Notes: generated by a model not told the origin, from the letters alone. A stretch of DNA of 64,000 bases from Oceanococcus atlanticus (GCF_002088235.1 NZ_AQQV01000003.1:372001-436000); one strand, 5' to 3'. Counted from the first letter of the stretch, positions 25,918-39,171 are shown. Translations and numbers: made by a program.

Positions 25918-26898
25918 TCAGGCGGCCTCGGCCACCAGCAGTGATTCGAGTCCGGCAGCCAGCATGTCGCGCTGGGCTTCGGCGCAGTCCAGCTTCATCA
26001 GCTCGCGCCGTAACAGCGCGCCACCCGGCCAATGTTCGAGATACCAGGTGATGTGCTTGCGGGCCACGCGCACACCGCCTTGCGGGCCGTAAAACGCGTG
26101 CAGCGCCGCGATGTGCTGATTGATGGTTTCGGCCTGTGTTTGCAGTGCTGGGTCAGGCAGGTCTTGCTCGGCATCGAGCAGGGCGCGAATCTGGGCGAAC
26201 AGCCAAGGACGCCCCTGCGCGCCACGACCAATCAGCAAGCCATCAGCACCGCTGTGCGCCAGCACCGCGCGGGCCTGCTGAGCGCTACTGACATCACCAT
26301 TGGCCAACACCGGAATGCTGACCGCGCTTTTCACCGCCCGAACGGTGTCGTGCTCGGCCTCGCCACGATAGGCGTCAGCACGGCTGCGCCCATGCAGAGC
26401 CAGGGCCTGAATGCCACAGTCTTCGGCCAGCCGGGCAATGCGCAGGGCGTTGTTATGCTCGCGGGTCGGTCCGGTGCGAAATTTCAGTGTGACCGGCACA
26501 TTCACCGCTTTGACCACGGCCTCAAGAATCTCGGCCACCAGCGGTTCATCGGCCAGCAAGGCCGACCCCGCCGCCTTGCGGCACACTTTTTTGGCCGGAC
26601 AACCCATGTTGATGTCGATGACTTCGGCGCCCAGATCAGCGTTGCGCCGTGCCGCGTCGGCCAGCATCTGCGCATCGCCGCCAGCGATCTGCACGATGCG
26701 CGGCCCAGCCTCACCGGTGAAGTCCATACGCAGCCGCGATTTGCGCGAGTGCCACAAGCTGGCATCGCTGGTGAGCATCTCCGCCACGGCATAGCTTGCG
26801 CCCCATTCGCGGCAGATCTGCCGGAACGGGCGGTCGGTGATGCCGGCCATGGGCGCGAGCGCGACCGGGCCATCGAAGGAGTAAGAAGCGAGCTGCAT
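25918..26898 (-). CDS. dusB: tRNA-dihydrouridine synthase B
   Basis: 326 aa FMN enzyme that reduces uridine to dihydrouridine in the tRNA D-loop. TIM barrel with LAPMAGITDRPFRQICREWGA, QIAGGDAQMLADAA, DINMGCPAKKV-RKAAGSALL carrying the catalytic Cys (here GCPAKKVCRKAAG), LALHGRSRADAYRG, and VLANGDVSS...LIGRGAQGRPWLF. The ATG at 26898 gives the usual N-terminus; the 49 codons upstream (to 27045) run through the carA promoter and look noncoding. In E. coli dusB precedes fis; here no fis follows and an RND pump does. Diverges from carA across 178 nt. Confidence 0.94.
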   Translation of the reverse strand: MQLASYSFDGPVALAPMAGITDRPFRQICREWGASYAVAEMLTSDASLWHSRKSRLRMDFTGEAGPRIVQIAGGDAQMLADAARRNADLGAEVIDINMGCPAKKVCRKAAGSALLADEPLVAEILEAVVKAVNVPVTLKFRTGPTREHNNALRIARLAEDCGIQALALHGRSRADAYRGEAEHDTVRAVKSAVSIPVLANGDVSSAQQARAVLAHSGADGLLIGRGAQGRPWLFAQIRALLDAEQDLPDPALQTQAETINQHIAALHAFYGPQGGVRVARKHITWYLEHWPGGALLRRELMKLDCAEAQRDMLAAGLESLLVAEAA

Positions 26899-26997
26899 CC
26901 GCGTATTGTAAGGAATTGCGCCAAGCCCGCCGCAGGCAGAACACCGTGGCAGCTGCATTTCAGGCAAAACACCTATGCTGCGACGATCAAGTCGGGC

Positions 26998-27003
26998 TAT
27001 AAT
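26998..27003 (+). promoter_or_regulatory. Candidate carAB promoter -10 box (TATAAT)
   Basis: A perfect TATAAT lies 74 nt upstream of the carA start codon in the dusB/carA divergent gap. No good -35 hexamer stands 16-18 nt upstream (the sequence there is ATGCTG-like), so an activator may be needed. A start at the G or A around 27010-27011 would put the hairpin at 27016-27031 at the very 5' end of the mRNA. Confidence 0.5.
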
Positions 27004-27015
27004 TCGTCGGATCGC

Positions 27016-27039
27016 GGGGGCTTTCGCCCCCCTTTTTTT
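27016..27039 (+). terminator. Attenuator-like hairpin plus U7 in the carA leader
   Basis: GGGGGC-TTTC-GCCCCC stem-loop, one further C, then seven T residues: a textbook intrinsic terminator on the + strand. No + strand gene ends upstream, because dusB runs the other way, so it cannot be terminating a neighbour. It sits between the TATAAT box and the carA start codon, which suggests transcription attenuation of carAB. A run of five G at the likely 5' end recalls leaders where nucleotide level sets the start or slippage; that link is inference. Confidence 0.6.
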
Positions 27040-27076
27040 GCCCACAGTTTGTGGACCTGCGAGGGATTGTCCGGAT

Positions 27077-28189
27077 TTGAGTCGTAAAAGCGCTATTCTC
27101 GCCCTGGCTGACGGGACCGTTTTTGAAGGTCAGGGATTTGGTGCCGACGGTCATCGCGTCGGTGAAGTTGTCTTCAACACTGCCATGACCGGTTATCAGG
27201 AAATCCTTACGGATCCGTCCTACGCCGGCCAGTTCGTGGTGCTGACCTATCCGCATATTGGCAATGTGGGGGTCAACCCGGAAGACGCCGAATCAGATGG
27301 TTTGCACCTGGCTGGGTTGATAACCCGCCTGCCGCCGCGCAAACCTTCCAACTGGCGCACCACGCAGACGCTGGAAGATTACATGGCCGAACATGGGCGG
27401 CCAGGGATCTGCGACATCGACACCCGCCGCCTGACCCGGATCCTGCGCGATCACGGTGCCCAGAACGCCTGCCTGGTGGTCGGTGATGAACTCAGCGCGG
27501 AGCAAGCCATTGCCAAGGCGCAGGCTTTCTCCGGCATGCAGGGTGCGAATCTGGCCAGTGAAGTCAGCTGCAGCGCCGCACATGCCTGGGCCGAAGGCTT
27601 GTGGCGGCAGGCACCGGCAGCACCCAAATACAAAGTCGTGGTCTACGATTTCGGCGTCAAGCGCAACATTCTGCGCGAGCTGGTACATCTGGGTTGCGAC
27701 CTCACCGTGGTGCCGGTCTCGACACCGGTTGAAGAAGTGCTGGCCATGAAACCTGATGGCGTCATGCTCTCCAACGGCCCCGGCGACCCCGAACCCGTCA
27801 GCAATGGTATCGCTGCGGCCAAACGCCTGATGGCTGAAAAGCTGCCCGTTTTCGGCATCTGCCTGGGTCATCAGATCCTGGCGCTGGCCAGCGGTGCCAA
27901 GACGCTGAAGATGAAGTTCGGCCACCACGGCGCCAACCACCCAGTCCAGGATCTGGACAGTGGCCAGGTCTGGATCAGCTCGCAGAACCATGGGTTTGCA
28001 GTGGATGAGTCCAGCCTGCCAGACACCCTGCGTGCAACCCACCGCTCGCTGTTCGACGGCAGCCTGCAGGGCATTGCCCGCACCGACTGCCCGGCATTCA
28101 GCTTCCAGGGGCACCCGGAAGCCAGTCCCGGTCCGCATGATGTCAGCCCCTTGTTTGCACGCTTCGTGCAGATGATGGACGCCGCCTGA
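27077..28189 (+). CDS. carA: Carbamoyl-phosphate synthase small (glutaminase) subunit
   Basis: 370 aa glutamine amidotransferase subunit that hydrolyses glutamine and channels ammonia to CarB for arginine and pyrimidine synthesis. The N-terminal CPSase domain has [40 protein letters not shown] and [16 protein letters not shown]. The class I amidotransferase domain has GPGDPEP, the nucleophile Cys262 in FGICLGHQ, and [15 protein letters not shown] with the His/Glu pair. The start is TTG at 27077: no in-frame ATG fits, and the reading frame upstream runs through the leader terminator. The window's + strand car operon begins here. Confidence 0.93.
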   Translation: MSRKSAILALADGTVFEGQGFGADGHRVGEVVFNTAMTGYQEILTDPSYAGQFVVLTYPHIGNVGVNPEDAESDGLHLAGLITRLPPRKPSNWRTTQTLEDYMAEHGRPGICDIDTRRLTRILRDHGAQNACLVVGDELSAEQAIAKAQAFSGMQGANLASEVSCSAAHAWAEGLWRQAPAAPKYKVVVYDFGVKRNILRELVHLGCDLTVVPVSTPVEEVLAMKPDGVMLSNGPGDPEPVSNGIAAAKRLMAEKLPVFGICLGHQILALASGAKTLKMKFGHHGANHPVQDLDSGQVWISSQNHGFAVDESSLPDTLRATHRSLFDGSLQGIARTDCPAFSFQGHPEASPGPHDVSPLFARFVQMMDAA

Positions 28190-28206
28190 ACCCACCATGA
28201 TTTTCG

Positions 28207-28231
28207 CGTCCGCTCATTAGAGCGGGCGTTT
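28207..28231 (+). other. Hairpin in the carA-carB spacer
   Basis: Nine-pair stem (CGTCCGCTC / GAGCGGGCG, one G-U) with an ATTA loop, followed by TTTG only. It occupies the 56-nt gap between carA and carB. The short T run makes a full terminator unlikely; it may be a weak pause site or protect the mRNA and set the carA:carB ratio. Function is inference. Confidence 0.4.
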
Positions 28232-28245
28232 GCTCGACGAGAACG

Positions 28246-31466
<3,221 letters not shown>

Positions 31467-31470
<4 letters not shown>

Positions 31471-31943
31471 GCAAAACGCCCCTGACTGTGCGCGGCGAAC
31501 AGCTGCTGCAGGACGAACTCAAACGACTGAAATCCGAAGACCGCCCGCGTGTGATTGCCTCCATCGCTGAAGCGCGTGAGCACGGCGACCTGAAAGAGAA
31601 CGCCGAATATCACGCCGCGCGTGAGGAACAGGGTTTCATCGAAGGGCGTATCGCCGACATCGAAGGCAAGCTGTCCAACAGCCAGGTAATCGATGTCACC
31701 AAGCTGCCGCAGAACGGTAAGATTGTGTTCGGGGTCACCGTGGATCTGGTCGACGTCGACACCGAGGAAGAACTCAGCTATCGCATCGTGGGTGAGGATG
31801 AGGCCGACGTCAAAGCGGGTCTCATTGCGTTCTCGACGCCGATTGCACGCGCCCTGTTGGGCAAGGAAGAGGGCGAAGAGGTTGCCGTGCAGGTGCCCGG
31901 CGGCACCCGTCGCCTGGAAGTCCTGGAAGTGCATTACAAATAG
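31467..31943 (+). CDS. greA: Transcription elongation factor GreA
   Basis: 158 aa factor that stimulates RNA cleavage by backtracked RNA polymerase. The N-terminal coiled coil carries the acidic tip ([35 protein letters not shown]), and the C-terminal FKBP-like domain ends with [29 protein letters not shown]. The ATG at 31467 overlaps the carB stop; 24 in-frame codons upstream lie inside carB and are not used. carAB-greA is a conserved arrangement in Pseudomonas-like bacteria. Confidence 0.97.
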
Positions 31944-31952
31944 CATGCGCCG

Positions 31953-32597
31953 ATGAAGCGCCGCGGCTCCAGCGGGCGCTGGCTTGACCGTCAGCGCAAG
32001 GATCAATTCGTCAAACAGGCCCAGGATGGCGGCTGGCGCTCTCGCGCCGTGTTCAAACTGGAAGAAATCGACAAGCGCGACCAGCTCATACGGCCCGGCC
32101 AACGCATTGTCGATCTGGGCGCTGCGCCCGGAGGCTGGTGCCAGTACGCCGCACGCAAGCTCAAAGGGCAGGGCACCATCATCGGTCTGGATCTGTTGCC
32201 GATTGATGCGCTCGACCATGTCGAGCTTATCCAGGGCGATTTTCTGGATGACGAGGTGCTCGCCGAACTGTCCGACAAGGTCCAGAACAAACCGCTGGAT
32301 CTGGTGCTCTCGGACATGGCGCCCAATTTCAGTGGTATCCGTGATGCCGATCTGGCCCGTTCCTATGAACTTGCGGAATTGGCGCTGGATTTTGCGGTCA
32401 AACACCTGGGTCAAGGCGGTGCTTTTCTGGTCAAGGTTTTTCAGGGCGCGGACTTCGAGTCATACCGCGATCAGTTGCGTGCCGCCTTCGCCAAAGTTGC
32501 CATACGCAAGCCCGGAGCATCACGTGCCGAAAGTCGTGAGTTGTATTTGCTGGCACGCGACCCCATAAGTGATCACAATGAGCAAGAGCAAGACTGA
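31953..32597 (+). CDS. rlmE: 23S rRNA (uridine(2552)-2'-O)-methyltransferase RlmE
   Basis: 214 aa SAM-dependent methyltransferase (FtsJ) that modifies U2552 in the ribosomal A loop, a late 50S assembly step. Motifs: RSRAVFKLEEIDKRDQLIRPG with the catalytic Lys, VDLGAAPGGWCQYAA (SAM loop), GLDLLPID, DLVLSDMAPNFSG (catalytic Asp), and LVKVFQGADFESY (catalytic Lys). It begins 9 nt after greA and ends 30 nt before ftsH. The RNA-binding protein gene yhbY, often found beside rlmE in relatives, is absent here. Confidence 0.96.
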   Translation: MKRRGSSGRWLDRQRKDQFVKQAQDGGWRSRAVFKLEEIDKRDQLIRPGQRIVDLGAAPGGWCQYAARKLKGQGTIIGLDLLPIDALDHVELIQGDFLDDEVLAELSDKVQNKPLDLVLSDMAPNFSGIRDADLARSYELAELALDFAVKHLGQGGAFLVKVFQGADFESYRDQLRAAFAKVAIRKPGASRAESRELYLLARDPISDHNEQEQD

Positions 32598-32627
32598 TAT
32601 TCCGTTGCGGAATTCCCTGGAGCGCAA

Positions 32628-34568
32628 GTGAACGATCTCGCCAAAAACCTGTTGCTGTGGATAGTCATCGCCGTCGTGCTGATGGCGGTGTTCAGCAGTT
32701 TTTCCCCCAACGCGGGTGTCGCTGAGTCGATCAGCTACTCGCAGTTCCTGCAGCAGGTTGAGAATGGCAACATTCGTCAGGTCTCGCTGGAAGGGCAAAA
32801 CATCCGCGGGGAAACCTCGGGTGGGATGCGTTTCTCGACCTACAGCCCGGAAACCAGCAACGAAGCCATGATTGGCACCTTGCTCGATCACAATGTGTCG
32901 ATCGTGGGCGAGCCGCCCAAAGGGCAGCCGTTGCTGCTGCAGATTCTGATTTCCTCATTCCCGATCCTGCTGTTGATCGCGGTGTGGGTGTATTTCATGC
33001 GCCAGATGCAGGGCGGTGGCGGCCGCGGCGGCGCGTTGAGTTTCGGCAAAAGCCGGGCACGCATGCTCAATGCGGACCAAGTCAAAATTACCTTTGACGA
33101 CGTGGCAGGCGTTGAAGAAGCCAAGCAGGAAGTCTCCGAACTGGTTGATTTCCTCAAGGATCCGGCCAAATTCCAGCGCCTGGGCGGTAAAATTCCGCGC
33201 GGCGTGCTGATGGTCGGCTCACCCGGTACTGGTAAGACCCTGCTGGCCAAGGCCATCGCAGGTGAGGCCGGAGTGCCGTTCTTCACCATTTCCGGCTCCG
33301 ATTTCGTGGAGATGTTTGTCGGTGTCGGCGCATCACGTGTGCGCGACATGTTCGAGCAGGCCAAAAAGCAGGCGCCGTGCATCATCTTCATCGATGAAAT
33401 CGATGCGGTAGGTCGTCATCGTGGCGCCGGTCTGGGCGGCGGTCACGATGAGCGTGAGCAGACCCTCAACCAGCTGCTGGTCGAGATGGACGGTTTCGAA
33501 GGCAACGAGGGCATTATTGTCATCGCCGCGACCAACCGTCCGGACGTGCTCGACCCGGCGCTGCTGCGCCCGGGTCGCTTCGACCGTCAGGTTGTGGTGC
33601 CGCTGCCGGATGTGCGCGGCCGCGAGCAGATTCTCAAGGTTCACATGAAGCCGGTGCCGCTGGCTGGCAACGTTAAGCCGGACATTCTGGCCCGCGCGAC
33701 CCCTGGTTTTTCCGGCGCCGACCTAGCCAACCTGGTCAACGAAGCTGCGTTGTTCGCCGCGCGGGCGGACAAACGGCTGGTCGACATGGATGACTTCGAG
33801 CGCGCCAAAGACAAGATCATGATGGGCGCCGAGCGCAAATCCATGGTCATGTCCGAAGACGAAAAGCGCCTCACCGCCTACCACGAGGCCGGGCACGCGA
33901 TCGTCGGCCTCAAATCCAAGGAACATGATCCGGTCTACAAGGTCACGATCATTCCGCGTGGTCGGGCCCTCGGCGTCACCATGTTTCTGCCCGATGAAGA
34001 CCGCCACAGTTACACCCGTCAGCGCCTGATGTCGCAGCTCGATTCGCTGTTTGGCGGGCGCATCGCCGAGGAAATGATCTTCGGCGCGGATGCGGTCACC
34101 ACCGGGGCGTCCAACGATATCGAACGGGCCACCGACATTGCCCGCAAGATGGTTACCAAGTTCGGTATGTCTGATCGTCTTGGGCCACAAAGCTACAGCG
34201 AAGAAGACGGCGAGGTCTTTCTCGGCCGCAGTGTGACCCAGCACAAGCAGATGTCGGATGAAACCGCGCATGTGATTGATGAGGAAATCAGTCGCCTGAT
34301 CGATGACAGCTACAAACGCGCTCAGACCATTTTGAAAGATCACGAAGAGATCTTGCACATGATGGCCGATGCGCTCATGAAGTACGAAACCATCGATTCC
34401 AAGCAGTTGGCTGAACTCATGCAAGGCCGTCCGCCGGGGCCGCCCGACAGCTGGACCGACAATGACAACAACGGCAATGCGCCGCAGGCCAGCAGTGATG
34501 ACGCGGCCGATGCCAAGGCCAAGCCTGACGTGCCACCGCCGGGTGCAGACCCGGCTGGCCAGCACTAA
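32628..34568 (+). CDS. ftsH: ATP-dependent zinc metalloprotease FtsH
   Basis: 646 aa membrane-bound AAA+ protease that degrades LpxC, sigma-32 and misassembled membrane proteins in relatives. TM1 about 6-24, a small periplasmic domain, TM2 about 103-123, AAA module with Walker A GSPGTGKT (197-204), aromatic pore loop near [13 protein letters not shown], Walker [32 protein letters not shown], and zinc site HEAGH (419-423). The tail from about 605 is low-complexity (Asp, Asn, Ala, Pro). The start is GTG at 32628 with an upstream GGAGCG site. It terminates at the hairpin 34585-34613. Confidence 0.97.
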   Translation: MNDLAKNLLLWIVIAVVLMAVFSSFSPNAGVAESISYSQFLQQVENGNIRQVSLEGQNIRGETSGGMRFSTYSPETSNEAMIGTLLDHNVSIVGEPPKGQPLLLQILISSFPILLLIAVWVYFMRQMQGGGGRGGALSFGKSRARMLNADQVKITFDDVAGVEEAKQEVSELVDFLKDPAKFQRLGGKIPRGVLMVGSPGTGKTLLAKAIAGEAGVPFFTISGSDFVEMFVGVGASRVRDMFEQAKKQAPCIIFIDEIDAVGRHRGAGLGGGHDEREQTLNQLLVEMDGFEGNEGIIVIAATNRPDVLDPALLRPGRFDRQVVVPLPDVRGREQILKVHMKPVPLAGNVKPDILARATPGFSGADLANLVNEAALFAARADKRLVDMDDFERAKDKIMMGAERKSMVMSEDEKRLTAYHEAGHAIVGLKSKEHDPVYKVTIIPRGRALGVTMFLPDEDRHSYTRQRLMSQLDSLFGGRIAEEMIFGADAVTTGASNDIERATDIARKMVTKFGMSDRLGPQSYSEEDGEVFLGRSVTQHKQMSDETAHVIDEEISRLIDDSYKRAQTILKDHEEILHMMADALMKYETIDSKQLAELMQGRPPGPPDSWTDNDNNGNAPQASSDDAADAKAKPDVPPPGADPAGQH

Positions 34569-34584
34569 GGCCGAGATGACAAGC

Positions 34585-34613
34585 ACCGCCCGCTTTGCCG
34601 GGCGGTTTTGTTT
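34585..34613 (+). terminator. Intrinsic terminator after ftsH
   Basis: Eight-pair stem ACCGCCCG / CGGGCGGT with a six-base loop, then TTTTGTTT. It lies 16 nt after the ftsH stop and runs right up to the hslR start codon, so hslR translation may be affected by this fold in read-through transcripts. Confidence 0.82.
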
Positions 34614-35012
34614 ATGAGCCAAAGCGATACAGCGCGCGCGGTGCGCATCGATAAATGGCTGTGGGCCGCGCGTTTCTACAAAACCCGCAGCCTCGCTGTG
34701 GATGCCATCAAGCAGGGCCGGGTGCAGTGCAACCGTGAGCGCCCCAAGCCCAGCCGCATGCTGCGCGTTGGCGACGCGCTGGTGATCGAGAAGGGCGATC
34801 TGCGCTTTGAGATCGCGGTGTTGGAGGTGTCCGAGCAGCGCGGGCCGGCACCCGTCGCCCAACAGCTTTACCGCGAGTCCGAAGAAAGCCGACGCCAACG
34901 CGAGCAGCAGTCTGCACAACGCCGCGCTCAACGCCTGAGCGCACCACTGCCGCCACAAACACGGCCCGACAAGCACGCACGCCAGCGCATCCGACGCTTG
35001 CTGGGCAAATAA
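34614..35012 (+). CDS. hslR: Ribosome-associated heat shock protein 15 (S4 domain)
   Basis: 132 aa Hsp15, which binds free 50S subunits carrying a nascent peptidyl-tRNA. The S4 RNA-binding domain is at the N-terminus (VRIDKWLWAARFYKTRSLAVDAIKQGRVQCNRERPKPSRMLRVGDAL). The C-terminal half is basic and disordered (SRRQREQQSAQRRAQRL...KHARQRIRRLLGK). ATG 34614 immediately follows the T run of the ftsH terminator, and no clear ribosome-binding site is visible apart from the GGCGG of the hairpin itself. It converges on icd across 26 nt. Confidence 0.9.
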   Translation: MSQSDTARAVRIDKWLWAARFYKTRSLAVDAIKQGRVQCNRERPKPSRMLRVGDALVIEKGDLRFEIAVLEVSEQRGPAPVAQQLYRESEESRRQREQQSAQRRAQRLSAPLPPQTRPDKHARQRIRRLLGK

Positions 35013-35032
35013 AAGGGCCCCGCAGGGCCCTT
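35011..35032. terminator. Terminator between hslR and icd
   Basis: Perfect AAGGGCCC / GGGCCCTT stem with a CGCA loop. On the - strand it is followed by TTTTATTT, so it mainly terminates icd; on the + strand only TT follows, so it is a weaker stop for hslR. Confidence 0.75.
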
Positions 35033-35038
35033 GGCAGT

Positions 35039-37267
35039 TTATCCGTTGATGATGCTGTTCAAGGTTTCGCTGGGACGCATGACCTTGACCAGTTTCTCGG
35101 TGTCAGGCCAGTAGTAGCCGCCGATATCCACCGCTTGCCCCTGTACAGCGTTGAGCTCTTCGACGATGCGCTGTTCGTTGTCGGCCAGCGCTTTGGCCAA
35201 GGTCTCAAAATGCGCTTTGAGCTCCGCGTCTTCGTCCTGAGCAGCAAGGGCTTCAGCCCAATACAAAGCGAGATAGAACTGACTGCCACGATTGTCCAGC
35301 TCGCCAGTGCGGCGTGACGGACTCTTGCCACTGTCGAGCAGCTTGCCCGTGGCTTCATCCAGGGCTTTGGCCAGCAGATTGATGCGCGGAGAATCATACT
35401 TTTCCGCCAACCCCTCAAAGCTCGCGGCCAGCGCCAGAAATTCACCCAGCGAATCCCAGCGCAGATGGTTTTCCTCGACCAGTTGCTGCACATGTTTCGG
35501 CGCGGAACCGCCGGCACCGGTTTCGTACAGACCGCCGCCTTTCATCAGCGGCACGATGGACAGCATCTTGGCACTGGTGCCCAATTCCATGATCGGGAAC
35601 AGGTCCGTGAGATAGTCACGCAGAATGTTGCCGGTAGCGGCGATGGTGTCCATACCCCGCACGCAGCGCTCCAGGGTGTAGCGCATGGCACGAACCTGCG
35701 ACATGATCTGGATATCCAGCCCCTCGGTGTCATGATCCTTGAGGTAGGTTTCAACCTTCTTGATCAGCTCGTTCTCGTGCGGGCGATAGGGATCCAGCCA
35801 GAAAACCACCGGCATGCCCGAAGCGCGGGCGCGATTGACTGCCAGTTTGACCCAGTCGCGGATCGGCTCATCCTTGACCTGGCAGGTTCTCCAGATGTCG
35901 CCCTGTTCAACCTGGTGCGACATCAACACCTCACCGGTGGCATTGTCCACCACCCGTGCCTCGCCATCCTGCGGCACCTCGAAAGTCTTGTCGTGCGAAC
36001 CGTATTCTTCCGCCTTCTGCGCCATCAGGCCGACGTTAGGCACGGTACCCATGGTGGCCGGATCAAACGCACCATTGGTTTTGCAGAAGTTGACCACCTC
36101 CTGATAGATGCGTGCGAAGGTGCTTTCGGGAATCACCGCTTTGGTATCTTTGGGGCGGCCGTCGGCGCCCCACATCTTGCCGCCGGCGCGGATCATCGCC
36201 GGCATCGATGCGTCCACGATCACGTCGTTGGGGGCATGCAGGTTGGAAATGCCCTTGGCCGAATCGACCATCGCCAGCTCTGGGCGGTGCTCATGGCAGG
36301 CATGCATGGATTCAATGATCTCTTCGCGCAGCGAACCGGGCAGGGCCTCGATCTTGCTGTACAGGTCGACCAAACCATTGTTGACGTTGACGCCCACTTC
36401 ATCGAACCAGAACTTGTGCTTTTTAAAGGCGTCTTTGTAGAAGGTACGCACGGCATGACCGAAGACGATAGGGTGCGAAACCTTCATCATCGTGGCTTTG
36501 ACGTGCAGGGAGAACATCAGGCCGGTCTTGCGCGCATCTTCCAGCTGTTCTTCGTAAAACTCGACCAGCGCCTTCTTGCTCATGTACATGCTGTCGATGA
36601 CTTCCCCGTCAAGCAGGGGAATCTCCGGCTTAAGCACATGCACATCACCATCCTTGGTGACCAATTCCATACGCACGCTGCAGGCCTTGTCTACGGTGAT
36701 CGATTGCTCGCTGTCGTAGAAATCGCCATGCCGCATGTGGGCAACGTGAGTGCGAGAAGCCATGCTCCATTCACCCATGCTGTGCGGGTTCTTTTTGGCG
36801 TAATCCTTGACCGCCTTGGGCGCGCGTCGATCGGAGTTGCCTTCGCGCAGAACCGGGTTGACCGCGCTGCCAAGCACTTTCGAATAGCGCGCTTTGATGT
36901 CCTGGTCTTTTTCGTCCTGCGCATCCACCGGATAATCCGGAATTGCATAACCTTGCTGCTGCAACTCAGCGATGGCACTTTTGAGCTGTGGCAGCGATGC
37001 GCTGATGTTCGGCAATTTGATGATGTTGGCGCTAGGGTCTTGGGTCATGTCACCCAGTTCTGCCAGCGTATCGGGCACACGTTGTTCTTCGTTCAGATAT
37101 TCCGGAAAGGCTGCGAGGATACGGGCAGCCAAGGAAATATCCGTGGACTCCACCTCAATGCCGGTCGGCGCTGAGAACGCCCTCACGATGGGTAGAAACG
37201 AGGCCGTGGCCAGCATCGGAGCTTCGTCGGTAATCGTGTAGGTAATGGTCGGTTTTTCAGCGCCCAC
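35039..37267 (-). CDS. icd: Monomeric NADP-dependent isocitrate dehydrogenase
   Basis: 742 aa monomeric-type IDH (about 80 kDa), a different family from the ~45 kDa dimeric enzyme of E. coli. It oxidises isocitrate to 2-oxoglutarate in the TCA cycle. Recognisable blocks: [23 protein letters not shown] at the start, SADI-like [89 protein letters not shown], and the end [17 protein letters not shown]. The start is GTG at 37267. It is unlinked to other TCA genes here. The long + strand frame opposite it is a shadow. Confidence 0.96.
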   Translation of the reverse strand: MGAEKPTITYTITDEAPMLATASFLPIVRAFSAPTGIEVESTDISLAARILAAFPEYLNEEQRVPDTLAELGDMTQDPSANIIKLPNISASLPQLKSAIAELQQQGYAIPDYPVDAQDEKDQDIKARYSKVLGSAVNPVLREGNSDRRAPKAVKDYAKKNPHSMGEWSMASRTHVAHMRHGDFYDSEQSITVDKACSVRMELVTKDGDVHVLKPEIPLLDGEVIDSMYMSKKALVEFYEEQLEDARKTGLMFSLHVKATMMKVSHPIVFGHAVRTFYKDAFKKHKFWFDEVGVNVNNGLVDLYSKIEALPGSLREEIIESMHACHEHRPELAMVDSAKGISNLHAPNDVIVDASMPAMIRAGGKMWGADGRPKDTKAVIPESTFARIYQEVVNFCKTNGAFDPATMGTVPNVGLMAQKAEEYGSHDKTFEVPQDGEARVVDNATGEVLMSHQVEQGDIWRTCQVKDEPIRDWVKLAVNRARASGMPVVFWLDPYRPHENELIKKVETYLKDHDTEGLDIQIMSQVRAMRYTLERCVRGMDTIAATGNILRDYLTDLFPIMELGTSAKMLSIVPLMKGGGLYETGAGGSAPKHVQQLVEENHLRWDSLGEFLALAASFEGLAEKYDSPRINLLAKALDEATGKLLDSGKSPSRRTGELDNRGSQFYLALYWAEALAAQDEDAELKAHFETLAKALADNEQRIVEELNAVQGQAVDIGGYYWPDTEKLVKVMRPSETLNSIING

Positions 37268-37393
37268 AGTGGTCTCCAGTCGTGGTTTGTACGAGTGCGA
37301 TCCGGTCTCCGTATTCTACGCCTTCGGCGCCTGCTTATGGGCCTTCAGGCCGATTCGCATTGCTTAAGAGAGATGCGCCGCGCTTGAGTTCCG

Positions 37394-38296
37394 TCATTGT
37401 TGCGTAGCGCGCTTGGCGCCCTCGCGCTGACGCAGGGCAAGCAGACTGCTGCCGACCACTAGCAAAGCGCCGACGATACTTAGGGCATCCGAGCGTTCAT
37501 TCCAGATCAGCCAGCCCCACAAGGCTGCAAACACCACAACCAGATAATTGAAAGGCGCGACCTGGGCAGCCGGCGCCAACGCGTATGCGCGTGTCAGGCA
37601 AATCTGGGCCAGTGTCGCGCAGCCGCCTGCCATGGCCATGAGGAGCAGGGCGCGTGCATCAGGCATCTGCCACATCCATGGCAATGGCAGGGCTGAGATC
37701 AGCAGGCTCAGAGCAGTGAAATAGAACACGATGCGCAGCGCCGGTTCTGTGCGCGCCAGACGGCGGATGGCAACGAACGCCCCTGCCGCCATCACACCTG
37801 AGGCCAACCCGACCAAACCAACCCAGCCAGCTGCGGCCGGGTTGGAGGGGCGCAGAATCAGACTGACGCCGATAAAACCGACCAGCACCACCGGTATGAG
37901 ACCAGCGCTTGGGCGCTCTTGCAGCCACAGCCAAGCGATAAAAGGCACATACAACGGTGTGGAATAGTTGAGCAACATGGCCTCGGCCAGCGGCATGTGT
38001 GCGATCGCAAAAAAGAAACAGTACATGGCCGATAATCCGATCACGCAGCGTGCGATATGCATGCCCAGACGCTCGGTGCGAAGCTTCGCTGCGCCGTGGC
38101 GCAACAGCACCGGAGCCAACGCAAGCAGGCCAAAAGCGTTGCGCAGAAACACCACCATAGCGTTATTCAACTCGGTTGCCGCAAATTTGATGGCAACCCC
38201 CATAAGGGCAAAGCAGAACGCTGCGCCGAGTCCAAAAAGGCCGGCGCGACGAATCGCAGAAACGGAAGAAAACGGGGATAGCGCGCGCTGTGGCAT
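37394..38296 (-). CDS. DMT-superfamily (EamA) transporter
   Basis: 300 aa inner-membrane protein with ten hydrophobic helices in two EamA repeats (about 15-150 and 160-290). Conserved features include LNNAMVVFLRNAFGLLAL in the first repeat, EAMLLNYSTPLYVPFIAWLWLQERPS, and APAAQVAPFNYLVVVFAALWGWLIWNERSD in the second. Such proteins export or exchange metabolites such as amino acids; the substrate cannot be predicted. It diverges from the response-regulator gene across 50 nt and follows icd's upstream region by 126 nt. Confidence 0.88.
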   Translation of the reverse strand: MPQRALSPFSSVSAIRRAGLFGLGAAFCFALMGVAIKFAATELNNAMVVFLRNAFGLLALAPVLLRHGAAKLRTERLGMHIARCVIGLSAMYCFFFAIAHMPLAEAMLLNYSTPLYVPFIAWLWLQERPSAGLIPVVLVGFIGVSLILRPSNPAAAGWVGLVGLASGVMAAGAFVAIRRLARTEPALRIVFYFTALSLLISALPLPWMWQMPDARALLLMAMAGGCATLAQICLTRAYALAPAAQVAPFNYLVVVFAALWGWLIWNERSDALSIVGALLVVGSSLLALRQREGAKRATQQ

Positions 38297-38346
38297 GATG
38301 GTGTTTTTGCCGCACTGCGGCCCTGTACCGACGATTTGATGCGCAA

Positions 38347-38784
38347 ATGACCCAACGCAAAGCTGAGATTCTACTGGTAGAAGACAATGCCGCCGATGTT
38401 CGGCTGGCCGAAGAAATCTTCAAGGAGGGCGGACTCTCCTTCAATATGCAGGTCGCACGCGATGGTGAGCAGGCCTTGGCTATGCTCAGGCGTGAAGGTG
38501 AGCACGCAGATCTGATCATGCCGGACTTCGTCCTGCTGGATCTCAACTTGCCGCGTAAGGACGGTCGTGAAGTACTGGCCGAGATCAAACAGGATCCGAG
38601 GCTCAAACGCATCCCAGTGATGGTGCTGTCGACCTCGAATGCGCCGCGTGACGTGTTGACCTGCTACGAGCTGCAAGCCAACGCTTATATCTGCAAGCCT
38701 GTCGATCTGGACGAGTTCATTGATCTGGTCGAGTCCATCCAGGCATTCTGGATGCGCTTCGCAGAATTTCCGCCCAAGGACTAA
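38347..38784 (+). CDS. Single-domain response regulator (Rcp1-like)
   Basis: 145 aa consisting of one receiver domain. EILLVEDNAADVRLAEEIF holds the acidic pocket, VLLDLNLPRKDGREVLAEIK the phosphorylated Asp, MVLSTSN the Thr/Ser switch, and YICKPVDLDEF the conserved Lys. The extended loop before the Asp (REGEHADLIMPDF) is typical of cyanobacterial-Rcp1-like regulators that pair with phytochrome or hybrid kinases. No kinase gene and no output domain are present, so it must act through protein contacts. It is followed after 2 nt by a DUF423 gene that is probably co-transcribed. Confidence 0.9.
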   Translation: MTQRKAEILLVEDNAADVRLAEEIFKEGGLSFNMQVARDGEQALAMLRREGEHADLIMPDFVLLDLNLPRKDGREVLAEIKQDPRLKRIPVMVLSTSNAPRDVLTCYELQANAYICKPVDLDEFIDLVESIQAFWMRFAEFPPKD

Positions 38785-38786
38785 GC

Positions 38787-39164
38787 ATGGACAAGTTAAT
38801 GGTGGCCATCGCCGCGTTCTACGGGATGTCAGGCGTTGCCATGGGTGCGTTTGCCGCGCACGCCCTGAAAAAACGCCTGGACGATTACGCCCTGGATATT
38901 ATCCAGACCGCAACGCAGTATCAGATGATCCACGCGATCGCGATGCTGGCGATTGTGGCTCTGGCGCATGCGGGCAGCTTTGAATTGCGGACGCCGCTTT
39001 GGTGCTTCGTGATTGGCGTGGCTTTGTTCAGTGGCAGCCTCTACGTCCTGGCGTTGACCGGCATCAAACCGCTCGGCGCGATCACACCGATTGGCGGCGT
39101 ACTTTTGCTGCTGGGATGGATTGTGTTGATCGTCAAAGCGGTTAAAGTCGCACCCAGCATCTAA
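38787..39164 (+). CDS. DUF423 membrane protein (YgdD-like)
   Basis: 125 aa with four hydrophobic helices. MVAIAAFYGMSGVAMGAFAAHALKKRLDDYALDIIQTATQYQMIHAIAMLA is diagnostic of the DUF423 (YgdD/TMEM256) family, followed by FELRTPLWCFVIGVALFSGSLYVLALTGIKPLGAITPIGGVLLLLGW. The molecular function of the family is not known. It probably shares a transcript with the response regulator ahead and converges on the GGDEF-like gene 7 nt downstream. Confidence 0.9.
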   Translation: MDKLMVAIAAFYGMSGVAMGAFAAHALKKRLDDYALDIIQTATQYQMIHAIAMLAIVALAHAGSFELRTPLWCFVIGVALFSGSLYVLALTGIKPLGAITPIGGVLLLLGWIVLIVKAVKVAPSI

Positions 39165-39171
39165 CCCGCAT

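Noticed and set aside
35465-37174. 569-codon + strand open frame opposite icd
   Set aside because: Mirror of the isocitrate dehydrogenase codon phase; no domain or ribosome site.
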